Source: Flavobacteriales bacterium UBA6770
GTDB taxonomy: Bacteria > Bacteroidota > Bacteroidia > Flavobacteriales_G > Salibacteraceae
NCBI GenBank assembly: GCA_905181875.1
Contig: CAJIZH010000002.1
Coordinates: 124,001 to 188,000, forward strand
Direction: 5' to 3'
DNA: 64,000 bases
The notes below the pieces were generated by a model that saw only the letters and a list, made by a program, of their open reading frames with translations, did not search any database and was not told the origin of the DNA. Made by a program: the position numbers and the translations under genes. Of the stretch, positions 18,785 through 26,691 are shown piece by piece (position 1 is the stretch's first letter; each line of letters begins with the position of its first letter).

Positions 18785-19549
18785 TTATCGTCTCCTTGCA
18801 CCACTTACTGACTCGGAACTTCTAGAGCCACCTGAACTACTGCCAGAGTTACTTCTCGAGTTATTATGGTAACCAGGGTTAGACCATGCACCAGTTCCAG
18901 GGCTGTCACCCGTTTTGTATTTACGACTTGCGTTGGAATTATATCCAGAGGGTTTTGAAGAGGAACTTGAACTACTTTGAGCAGATACAGGACGAATAGG
19001 CTGTCTCATTTTTGCTACTCGATCTGCTTCGTAACGTGAGTTCGAAACATTTGGACGATAAGGTTCTGGGGAAACCACAACAACAGGACGTTGGTTTGTA
19101 GCAGGCATGTAATAAGTTCCAGCACCGTAGTTAGTATATTGAGGGTTGTTGTAACCCATATAATATGGACTAGTGTGAATCTGATAAGGAGAAATTAAGT
19201 ACCCGCCGCCAGAAACCATTAATCTGGCTGCCCCGGCTATGTATGGAGATTGTGGCTGCATCCATGTTCTATCGTTTGGTTCGTATGTTGAATTTTCATC
19301 TTCGACTTCATAAGCTGCAATTCTGTCTTCGAAACTTGGGTTGATTCTGCTAGACTCTTCTTCGTCGTAATAGACCACAGCATCTTCTGGCATAGCAATA
19401 TTTTCATTATTGAGCATTGCCGAAGTGTTGAAATTGTGCGTTACGTCATTGTTGTAATAAAGGTCGTCGGTATAATAGCTAGCTGTTTCTATACTCGAAC
19501 AGCTGGAAAAAAGAACCGTAATTAAAAGAAGTTGAGTGAAATATTTCAT
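18785..19549 (-). CDS. Ser/Asn/Tyr-rich lipoprotein
   Basis: 254 residues with a lipoprotein signal (LLLITVLFSSC; Cys17). The mature part is low in hydrophobics, rich in Tyr, Asn, Ser and Pro, and ends in a Ser/Gly/Arg-rich, likely disordered tail (for example SSSSSSKPSGYNS and NSGSSSGGSRSSES). No known domain is recognised. A central proline/tyrosine segment (residues 95-150) may be the ordered part. The gene directly precedes the FadL-like porin, with 1 bp between stop and start, so a role linked to the outer membrane is a reasonable inference. Confidence 0.75.
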   Translation of the reverse strand: MKYFTQLLLITVLFSSCSSIETASYYTDDLYYNNDVTHNFNTSAMLNNENIAMPEDAVVYYDEEESSRINPSFEDRIAAYEVEDENSTYEPNDRTWMQPQSPYIAGAARLMVSGGGYLISPYQIHTSPYYMGYNNPQYTNYGAGTYYMPATNQRPVVVVSPEPYRPNVSNSRYEADRVAKMRQPIRPVSAQSSSSSSSKPSGYNSNASRKYKTGDSPGTGAWSNPGYHNNSRSNSGSSSGGSRSSESVSGARRR

Positions 19550-19575
19550 GCTTTGATTAATACAATAATTGTGCC

Positions 19576-20601
19576 TTAGGATAAGTTCATTTTTAAAATG
19601 TAATTCAAAGCAAAATCAAATTGCTCCGAGCTTACATCCAAATGTGTAACCAATCGAATACTTGTAGGGGTTAAAGTTAAGGCATGTATGTCATTTTTGA
19701 TCAATAAATCCATAATAATCTCAGTTGTATCTGGTGAATCAAAGTGCACCATTACAATATTAGATTCCACTGGTGTGACTTTGGTAACAAAGGCTAAGTT
19801 TTCAAACGCTTTTCCCAGTTCAATTGCATTTTCATGATCTAATTTCAATCGATCTACATTATTATCCAAAGCATAAATTCCTGCAGCAGCTAGATATCCT
19901 GCCTGCCTCATACCCCCCCCAAACCGTTTTCGAACACGTCTAGCTTGATGAATAAATTCCTGAGTTCCAACCAATACACTTCCGACAGGAGCACCCAATC
20001 CTTTACTCAAACAAATACTAATCGAATCGAAGCATTTACCAATATCTAAAGACGAATAGCCTGCAGCTTCAAAGGCATTAAACACTCTCGCACCGTCTAA
20101 ATGCAAAGCCATGTTTTTGGTTTTGCACAAATTCTGAATTTCTTTAATCTGGTTCAAATCGTACACGGTTCCACCTGCTTTGTTGCAAGTATTTTCCAAG
20201 GATACCAATGTCGAATTTGGAAAGTGAACGTTGTCAGATTTTATAGCCGCTTCAATCTGGGAAGCCGTAATTTGACCTTTTTCACCGCTCAAAAGTGTGG
20301 TTGAAACTCCAGAATTTGCCGCAATTCCTCCGCCTTCATATACATGAATATGGGACAATACATCACAAATTACTTCGTCTCCAGGTCGGGTATGCGCGTT
20401 AATCGCAATTTGATTGGTTTGCGTTCCGCTTGGACAAAACAACCCCGCTTCCAACCCAAATAATTTTGCAGATTTTTGCTCCAATGCATTTATTGTTGGG
20501 TCTTCCACAAAAACATCGTCTCCCACCTCAGCAGAAAACATTGCATCTAACATTCCTTGGGTTGGCTTGGTAACTGTATCGCTTCTAAAATCTACTCGCA
20601 T
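19576..20601 (-). CDS. ltaE: Low-specificity L-threonine aldolase
   Basis: 341 residues, typical length. A PLP enzyme that splits L-threonine/L-allo-threonine to glycine and acetaldehyde. The start VDFRSDTVTKPTQGML, the EDPTINALEQ segment and the FCPSGTQTNQIAI loop are hallmarks. The PLP lysine is in SICLSKGLGAPVGSVL, and the cofactor-binding LHLDGARVFNA precedes it. It is in a tight minus-strand run: it starts 6 bp after the SIMPL gene stop. Confidence 0.94.
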   Translation of the reverse strand: MRVDFRSDTVTKPTQGMLDAMFSAEVGDDVFVEDPTINALEQKSAKLFGLEAGLFCPSGTQTNQIAINAHTRPGDEVICDVLSHIHVYEGGGIAANSGVSTTLLSGEKGQITASQIEAAIKSDNVHFPNSTLVSLENTCNKAGGTVYDLNQIKEIQNLCKTKNMALHLDGARVFNAFEAAGYSSLDIGKCFDSISICLSKGLGAPVGSVLVGTQEFIHQARRVRKRFGGGMRQAGYLAAAGIYALDNNVDRLKLDHENAIELGKAFENLAFVTKVTPVESNIVMVHFDSPDTTEIIMDLLIKNDIHALTLTPTSIRLVTHLDVSSEQFDFALNYILKMNLS

Positions 20602-20607
20602 GCGTCT

Positions 20608-21321
20608 CTATTTTGCCGACAATTCAAATTTAACAAACACTTGATCGCTTAACGTTATTGTCGCTGGTGTTACATCGATGTTTGCCGCTCCACTAGACCT
20701 AACCGCTGTTGCATCCATAGCCATCTTGTAATTTCTTGGTTGTGGACTATCTATGCGCCCACCATAAACCATTTTTTTAATCCCTATGACTTCCATATTT
20801 GCTGCTGCAGCCAATAATTTAGCTTTTGACTTTGCATCATTAACTACCATTTGCATAAGCTCAGCTTCATACTTTTTTCTATTAGACAAACCAAAACTCA
20901 ATCGCATGTTCACTTCCACTTTAGAATCTCGAATGGCGCCGTAAACCATTTTCATAGTTTCTTTATCAAAAGCTATGCGGACGTTTATGTTGTGCATGGC
21001 CTTATAACCGTCTTGAAAACGTTTTCCATTTTCGTGTTTCCAATTTTCGTCGATGGAGTAATTAGTAGTTTTAATGTTCTTGTCTTCGACTTTCGACTTC
21101 TTCAATTGACTTTTAATAGCACTTATCTTGGTATTTAATTCATCCAATGCCACACCAAAATCTACATTTTCTTGATGCACAGTAATCGAAAAAATCACTT
21201 CATCAGGCATGACGCTCATTCGTGCTTGACCATTTATTTCTAACGTTGGTTTATTATTTGCTTGAGCAAGTCCTCCGAAACAAATCACAGAAAATATAGT
21301 GGCAACTAGTAAGTTTTTCAT
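20608..21321 (-). CDS. SIMPL-domain (DUF541) periplasmic protein
   Basis: 237 residues from the ATG at 21321, with a signal peptide (cleavage near GGLAQA). The rest is one SIMPL/DUF541 domain: an opening ING-x-A-x-M-S-V-x-P-D-E segment, the central DAKSKAKLLAAAANMEVIGIK helix-strand and a closing ITLSDQVFVKFEL. The biochemical role is poorly known; relatives have been linked to oxidative-stress resistance and signalling. A downstream start was preferred because the upstream ATG lies over the previous gene's stop region and adds residues before the signal peptide. Confidence 0.88.
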   Translation of the reverse strand: MKNLLVATIFSVICFGGLAQANNKPTLEINGQARMSVMPDEVIFSITVHQENVDFGVALDELNTKISAIKSQLKKSKVEDKNIKTTNYSIDENWKHENGKRFQDGYKAMHNINVRIAFDKETMKMVYGAIRDSKVEVNMRLSFGLSNRKKYEAELMQMVVNDAKSKAKLLAAAANMEVIGIKKMVYGGRIDSPQPRNYKMAMDATAVRSSGAANIDVTPATITLSDQVFVKFELSAK

Positions 21322-21331
21322 AGAATTTCTT

Positions 21332-21973
21332 TCAAAGTTTCCTAGCAACCATTAGACCATCTCTAATCGGCAACAATACATTTTGCACCCGCTGATCGTC
21401 CTGAATTTTTTTATTGTATTCCAGTAACATTCGTGTTTCTTCATCTTTAGGATCCAAAGGTTCTATAACCTTTCCACTCCACAATACATTATCAGCAATG
21501 ATATATCCACCTTTATTGACACGATCAATCGTCTGATCGTAATAATTACAATAGTTCTCTTTATCGGCATCAATATAAACCAAATCAAAATTGCCTTCGA
21601 TCTTTGGGATTACTTCAAGCGCTTTTCCTGCATGCTGAACAATTTGATCTGAGCAACCACTTTTCTTAAAATACTCGCTTTGGAAACTTTCCAATTCTTC
21701 ATTCAAATCGATGGTATGAATCACTCCGTTATCTGCCAGTCCTTCTGCAAAACAAATGGCTGAGTAACCCGTGTAAGTTCCAATTTCCAAAATGGTAGTT
21801 GGTTTTATCATATGACTTAACATACTCAAAACTCTTCCTTGATAATGTCCTGCCAACATGCGTGGAATCAAAATTTTCAAATGAGTTTGACGGTTTAATT
21901 CTGCCAAAACATCATTTTCAGCTTCGGAATGTGCAGTAACGTAGTCGTCTAATTTTTCATCTAAAAACTCCAT
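21332..21973 (-). CDS. Class I SAM-dependent O-methyltransferase
   Basis: 213 residues, the size of bacterial cation-dependent O-methyltransferases (catechol/caffeoyl-CoA type, family 3). The SAM motif is ILEIGTYTGYSAICFAEGL, the acidic loop is IHTIDLNEE, the metal-binding region is FDLVYIDADKENY, and IIADNVLWSGKV follows, all with the expected spacing. The natural substrate cannot be told. It lies in the operon between an endonuclease-like lipoprotein (5-bp gap) and the SIMPL gene (10-bp gap). Confidence 0.92.
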   Translation of the reverse strand: MEFLDEKLDDYVTAHSEAENDVLAELNRQTHLKILIPRMLAGHYQGRVLSMLSHMIKPTTILEIGTYTGYSAICFAEGLADNGVIHTIDLNEELESFQSEYFKKSGCSDQIVQHAGKALEVIPKIEGNFDLVYIDADKENYCNYYDQTIDRVNKGGYIIADNVLWSGKVIEPLDPKDEETRMLLEYNKKIQDDQRVQNVLLPIRDGLMVARKL

Positions 21974-21978
21974 ATAAT

Positions 21979-22965
21979 TTATTTAAAATTTACCACGATT
22001 GGCAAATGATCTGAGTAACCGGCAAAGTACTTTTTACCGCTGTGTGTTCTACTTGGAAACCAATCACCATTTCTAGTTTGATACAACATGTATGATCTTT
22101 TGTGCACATAAACCGAATCTATATCCGCCATTAGGTTATTCGATAAAATGGCATGATCCAACACTCCCCAATGTCCTCTGAAAGCATGTGTTCCTTGAGT
22201 TGAATCTGCATGAATTGGAAAAGTTGCATTGTAGAGTCTTCCTCCGATTACAGAATCAGCTCCTAATACAGAAATTACACTTTCATTAATAGGATAATCA
22301 TTTAAATCACCCATAATCATAATCTTACAACCTAATTCTTCTTTATCCAAATCCATTTTTAAAGCAGTTGCGGCAGCTATTCTTTTACGATTAGATGCTT
22401 CTCTACCACCCCATCTGGATGGCCAATGATTTACATAAATCAAAATCGTATCGTAAGAATTATCAACCAGTCTCGCTTTTAGAATATCTCGTGTTGTTTT
22501 GCCACTGTCGTTTATATCTACTTCGATAAAATTGCTTTCAATTTCTTTTAAAATCTTTGGGTTGTAAAGCAAAGCGACATCAATTCCGCGAAAATCAGGA
22601 CTTTCTTTATGAAGTATTTGAAGACCCAAATGAGCGATGCTTTTGTGCTTCGATAAGTCTTCCAAAACCAAACGATTTTCAATTTCCGCTAATCCAATTG
22701 CGGCTAGAGGCTCTAAAGAATCAATTGAAGCAATTACCTGTGCAATTCTATCTAATTTCTGAAGATATTTTTCTGTATTCCATTCTTTAGAGCCTTCGGG
22801 AGTGTATTCACCATCTCTTTTCTCAGGAGCATTTATAGTATCGAATAAGTTCTCGACATTATAGAATGCAATTTGATAGTTTTTAGCTGATTTTACAGCT
22901 GGAGTTTTAACCGCAGTGCAAGAGAGTATTATACAAGAAGCGACTGAAAAAAGTATATAATTCAT
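21979..22965 (-). CDS. Endonuclease/exonuclease/phosphatase-family lipoprotein
   Basis: 328 residues from the ATG at 22965. The N terminus is a lipoprotein signal (VASCIILSC). EEP-fold motifs are in order: FYNVENLFDT, IGLAEIENR (metal-binding Glu), VNHWPSRWGG, IMGDLNDYP and the closing YSDHLPIVV (catalytic Asp-His). This family hydrolyses phosphodiesters of nucleic acids or other phosphate esters; the VNHWPSR block is the form common in secreted Bacteroidota nucleases. First gene of a six-gene run, so its promoter should lie just above 22965. Confidence 0.88.
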   Translation of the reverse strand: MNYILFSVASCIILSCTAVKTPAVKSAKNYQIAFYNVENLFDTINAPEKRDGEYTPEGSKEWNTEKYLQKLDRIAQVIASIDSLEPLAAIGLAEIENRLVLEDLSKHKSIAHLGLQILHKESPDFRGIDVALLYNPKILKEIESNFIEVDINDSGKTTRDILKARLVDNSYDTILIYVNHWPSRWGGREASNRKRIAAATALKMDLDKEELGCKIMIMGDLNDYPINESVISVLGADSVIGGRLYNATFPIHADSTQGTHAFRGHWGVLDHAILSNNLMADIDSVYVHKRSYMLYQTRNGDWFPSRTHSGKKYFAGYSDHLPIVVNFK

Positions 22966-23177
22966 ATTACAAAAATGCATGATTTAGACACTAAGTCAGA
23001 GTCTCTTTTTCTTTTATTCTCCCAGCGCGTTGAATTTACTTTGGCACTTCTGTTAATAAATATTCATTTTTCAGATTCTCTATCCTTCAGGAACATTCAT
23101 ACGAGTGCATTCAGAACTGATCGCTATCGATTGCCAGATTAAGAATAACTGCGATAATTCAAGTGTAAAATAAAACC

Positions 23178-23840
23178 TTATGTCTCCTTAATAGTGGAAA
23201 ACAACAAGTGTTTAAGAAATAATTCTAATGAAAGATCAGAATCACTTTCAGTAAGCGAGCAAAGGTGTGTACTAAAAAATCGCTGAAAATGTGCGCTTTC
23301 GATAATTGTACTTATCAATGCAGAAGGAAACTTATAATCTGAATTAACTTCCAAAATAACCTTACTTAATTCATGTACTAAGCTTTGAAAGCTTATAAAG
23401 TATCCTTCTTCGTTATCCGAATCAACTTCTTTTGTGAGATATGCTTTAGAACTTTCAGAAATTACAATCCTATGCAGCGCCACTTCATCAATATGACTGA
23501 AAGTAGGGTCAACTTTTACGGGATGAGTAATATGCTCTACAAAAATTTCCAATCGACGTTCTGCTGACTCAATATTTTGCATGGCGAACGTTAAGCGATA
23601 ATCTAGCCAATTCCAATACCAAGAAACCAAATAAATAAGCAGCTTGTGTTTATTCTCAAAATATCTATATACTGAAGCTTCTGTGGACTCTATTCGTTTA
23701 GCTAATTTCTTAAAAGTGAAGGCTTCGAAACCAATTTCATCAATTAACGAAATACTATTTGCAATAATATTTTGCCCCAACTCAGAAGTATCAGGATCTT
23801 TTATGAAACAACGTTCTTGGATTTTTACTTGGACTATCAT
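23178..23840 (-). CDS. TetR/AcrR-family regulator, paralogue 1
   Basis: 220 residues. The N-terminal helix-turn-helix reads FEAFTFKKLAKRIESTEASVYRYFENKHKLL. The C-terminal ligand domain is all helical and unidentified. It is a clear paralogue of the regulator at 52777-53454: both have DPxTSELG, SxxLIxEIGF, RYFExKHKLLxYL, and later ESSKAYLTK-D-x-D-x-E. It follows sulP by 11 bp and is probably co-transcribed, so it may act on the sulP promoter, where a TetR-like inverted repeat lies (25443-25455). The effector is unknown. Confidence 0.9.
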   Translation of the reverse strand: MIVQVKIQERCFIKDPDTSELGQNIIANSISLIDEIGFEAFTFKKLAKRIESTEASVYRYFENKHKLLIYLVSWYWNWLDYRLTFAMQNIESAERRLEIFVEHITHPVKVDPTFSHIDEVALHRIVISESSKAYLTKEVDSDNEEGYFISFQSLVHELSKVILEVNSDYKFPSALISTIIESAHFQRFFSTHLCSLTESDSDLSLELFLKHLLFSTIKET

Positions 23841-23851
23841 AAGGTTACCTT

Positions 23852-25411
23852 CTAATTGACTTTATCTTGGGAAAAACCTTTCATAAATACAGTAATATTC
23901 CGCTCATGAGCAGTGCTCTCGAATTCTTTAATCAAATCATAAATATCATAGGGGATACTGACCGCTTTTGTACCGTCAATAATAACTTCCTCATTATGTT
24001 TCACATGCTCTAAAGCATCAAGTAAAGCACCCTTATTTAGAAAGCTAACTTCTTCAGAAAGAATGATTCTTAGAATGTGTTTTCCATCGTCTTCTTCTTT
24101 GATTTTAACGTGATCAGTTTCGAGATTTCTTTGAAGAATGAAAAAGATTGCGACTAGCAGTCCAATTCCGATTCCTATCAGAAGATCGGAAAATAGAATT
24201 GCAAAAACCGTTACTAAAAAAGGGATATATTGCTCTTTTCCTTTCGAAAGCATGTCTTTAAACACACTTATTTTAGCCAATTTATAACCAACAACAATTA
24301 GAATTGCCGCTAATGCCGAAAGAGGAATCTTGCTTAATATCCCAGGAATAAACACTACCGAAACCAATAATAAAACGCCGTGAAAAACGGTAGACACTTT
24401 TGTTTGTCCTCCTGAATCAATATTGGCACTGCTTCGGACAATTACTTGCGTAACCGGTAAACCTCCGATTAAACCCGATATCATATTTCCTAGTCCCTGA
24501 GCCTTTAATTCCCTATTTGCAGGTGTAATTCTTTTGTGAGGATCTAATTTATCAGTTGCCTCAACACACAATAGTGTTTCTAGGGAAGCAACAATAGCAA
24601 TTGTCACTCCAACTAACCACACATCCAAATTAAAAATAGAATTCCAGTCAGGAAAAGTGACAAAATCCCTAAGACCGGCAAATGAGCTAATCTTTGGAAT
24701 GCGCACTAAATGTTCAGCACTGACAGATAATGCGGGATTTATAGAATCTAAAACAATATTCATTGTAGCACCTAAAACTACTACTACCAATGCGCCGGGA
24801 AGCAGCTTCATAAGACCACCCTTAGGAGTTAAATACTTATCCCATAAAAGCAGCACCAGAAGACAGGTTCCTGAAATTATTATTGCACCAACAGAAAAAT
24901 AATCTAAAGCTTGTAATATCTCCGTAAATGTATTTTCTCCATCAGATTGAAAAAATGAAGTATCTCCTTCTTGGTCCCTGTCAAAACCCAGTGCATGGGG
25001 AATTTGCTTGAGTATTAATATGATTCCAATACTTGCCAACATACCTCGAATAACAGAATTGGGGAAATAATAGGCAATCATTCCCGCCTTTAGAAAGCCC
25101 ATTGCTATTTGAAGAAAGCCTCCTATCACCACAGCTAATAAAAAAGGAGGAAACCCTAACTCATTTACAGAGGTAAATACAATCACAGCAAGGCCAGCTG
25201 CAGGTCCACTTGCTCCTACCTGCGAACCACTTGCAATCCCTACAATTATTCCTCCAACTATCCCCGATATGATACCTGCAACCAGTGAAAAAGTATCGGG
25301 ACTTGAACCAGAAGCTGAAGCTATACCAAGACACAAAGGCAAGGCAACTAAAAAGACAACTAAACCGGCTGGAATGTCAGACTTTAAATTCTTGAGATAA
25401 TTATTTTCCAT
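23852..25411 (-). CDS. SulP-family inorganic anion transporter
   Basis: 519 residues: about 12-14 membrane segments (from about residue 12 to 415) followed by a C-terminal STAS-like domain (about 440-519, with VIIDGTKAVSIPYDIYDLI). SulP features are the opening DIPAGLVVFLVALPLCLGI and the SQVGASGPAAGLAVI loop. The family carries sulfate, bicarbonate or other anions in symport or exchange. The opening motif resembles members often found with carbonic anhydrases, but none is present here, so substrate is open. A TetR gene follows in the same operon. Confidence 0.92.
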   Translation of the reverse strand: MENNYLKNLKSDIPAGLVVFLVALPLCLGIASASGSSPDTFSLVAGIISGIVGGIIVGIASGSQVGASGPAAGLAVIVFTSVNELGFPPFLLAVVIGGFLQIAMGFLKAGMIAYYFPNSVIRGMLASIGIILILKQIPHALGFDRDQEGDTSFFQSDGENTFTEILQALDYFSVGAIIISGTCLLVLLLWDKYLTPKGGLMKLLPGALVVVVLGATMNIVLDSINPALSVSAEHLVRIPKISSFAGLRDFVTFPDWNSIFNLDVWLVGVTIAIVASLETLLCVEATDKLDPHKRITPANRELKAQGLGNMISGLIGGLPVTQVIVRSSANIDSGGQTKVSTVFHGVLLLVSVVFIPGILSKIPLSALAAILIVVGYKLAKISVFKDMLSKGKEQYIPFLVTVFAILFSDLLIGIGIGLLVAIFFILQRNLETDHVKIKEEDDGKHILRIILSEEVSFLNKGALLDALEHVKHNEEVIIDGTKAVSIPYDIYDLIKEFESTAHERNITVFMKGFSQDKVN

Positions 25412-25442
25412 ACGTGAATTAAAAGTAAAACGCTAAGTTATG

Positions 25443-25455
25443 ATAGCATTACTAT
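25443..25455. promoter_or_regulatory. Candidate TetR operator upstream of sulP
   Basis: ATAGCATTACTAT lies 32-44 bp upstream of the sulP start. It differs by one base from ATAGTATTACTAT at 53480-53492, which lies 26-38 bp upstream of the paralogous TetR gene. A wider perfect repeat, TGATA-N10-TATCA (25441-25460), surrounds it. Confidence 0.45.
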
Positions 25456-25498
25456 TATCATTAGGAAAAACCAAATATTTACTAACTCTTGGAGTATT

Positions 25499-26641
25499 TT
25501 AACAACTTACCACTTTAAGCAAGGCTTTAACTTCTCTAGCCTTATTATATGCCTGATCTATATCATGGTGTGTTATTGTAACGTGCCCCATCTTTCTATA
25601 CGGTTTAGTTAAATGCTTGCCATACAAGTGAATATGGACTTGTGGCATTGCCATTACCTTTTCTAGATTTTCATATTTAGCTTCGCCTGTATAAGATGGA
25701 TCACCGAGCACGTTCAGCATAACACTTGGCTGTAAAATGGACGTATCACCTAACGGTAAATTCAGGACCGCTCGCATATGTTGCTCAAACTGAGAAGTTA
25801 CGTTCCCTTCAATAGTTTGATGTCCACTGTTGTGTGTTCTTGGCGCCACTTCGTTCACCAATAATTCACCGGATTTAGTCAAGAAAAATTCAACTGCAAG
25901 CAATCCAACTATATCAAGTTTTTCCGCAACTTTTTTGGCCAACATCTCTGCAGCTCCTTCAATTTCTTTTGAGACCTTAGCTGGGCACTTCAAATATTCC
26001 ACCAAATTGGCTATTGGATTAAATTCTAATTCAACGATTGGATAGGTAACCACTTCCCCACTTTCATTTCGAGCAACAATGACACTCAATTCCTTCTCAA
26101 AATCGACAAACTTCTCCAAAATACTTGGTGAATCAAATGCTTTTTCAATATCTGCAATTGACTTTAATAAATGCACGCCTTTACCATCGTAACCTCCAGT
26201 TCTTGCCTTTTGCATAAAAGGAAAACCTTGAATGTGATCACTTAATTCAGCCCTAGAATTCACCAAAACATATGGAGCAGTGGGGATTCCGTTTTCTGAA
26301 TAAAATTGTTTTTGAAGGCCTTTATCTTTTATCAACTCCAAGACACGCGGTTGAGGAAATACTTTTAACCCGTTTTTTTCTAGTTGCTTTAAGGCATCAG
26401 TGTTTACATGCTCAATTTCTATAGTAAGCACATCTTTGTCTTTTCCAAAATCAAGAACAGTTTGGTAATCTTTAAAATCTCCTTGTTCGAATTCGTGCGC
26501 AATCAGACGACACGGCGCATTTTTATCAGGATCTAGAACACATACTTGAACATTGTAGTTTACTGCTTCTTGAATAAACATTTTCCCGAGTTGTCCACCA
26601 CCTAACATCCCGAGTTTAAAATCCTTGCTATAAAAATTCAT
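25499..26641 (-). CDS. purK: N5-carboxyaminoimidazole ribonucleotide synthase
   Basis: 380 residues, typical for PurK. It joins AIR, bicarbonate and ATP to give N5-CAIR in purine synthesis. Motifs are the N-terminal LGMLGGGQLGKMFIQEA, the ATP-grasp core (FPFMQKARTGGYDGKGV), and VEFFLTKSGELLVNEVAPR with the HNSGHQTIEG loop that binds metal and ATP. PurE is not in the window. It is divergent from tex, and the 41-bp gap holds opposing -7-like elements. Confidence 0.96.
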   Translation of the reverse strand: MNFYSKDFKLGMLGGGQLGKMFIQEAVNYNVQVCVLDPDKNAPCRLIAHEFEQGDFKDYQTVLDFGKDKDVLTIEIEHVNTDALKQLEKNGLKVFPQPRVLELIKDKGLQKQFYSENGIPTAPYVLVNSRAELSDHIQGFPFMQKARTGGYDGKGVHLLKSIADIEKAFDSPSILEKFVDFEKELSVIVARNESGEVVTYPIVELEFNPIANLVEYLKCPAKVSKEIEGAAEMLAKKVAEKLDIVGLLAVEFFLTKSGELLVNEVAPRTHNSGHQTIEGNVTSQFEQHMRAVLNLPLGDTSILQPSVMLNVLGDPSYTGEAKYENLEKVMAMPQVHIHLYGKHLTKPYRKMGHVTITHHDIDQAYNKAREVKALLKVVSC

Positions 26642-26657
26642 GCGTTTGACCTTTTCC

Positions 26658-26665
26658 TAATTTTG
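26658..26665 (+). promoter_or_regulatory. Candidate -7 promoter element of tex
   Basis: TAATTTTG matches TAnnTTTG upstream of tex. It lies only 5 bp from an opposing copy of the same motif for purK. Confidence 0.5.
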
Positions 26666-26670
26666 AAGCA

Positions 26671-26678
26671 CAAAAATA
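26671..26678 (-). promoter_or_regulatory. Candidate -7 promoter element of purK
   Basis: On the minus strand this reads TATTTTTG, a TAnnTTTG match, 30 bp upstream of the purK ATG. Confidence 0.5.
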
Positions 26679-26691
26679 CCTAATGCCTCCT

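Noticed and set aside
23852..25411. Fusion of SulP to a carbonic anhydrase
   Set aside because: The C-terminal 80 residues look like a STAS domain; no carbonic-anhydrase zinc motif is present.
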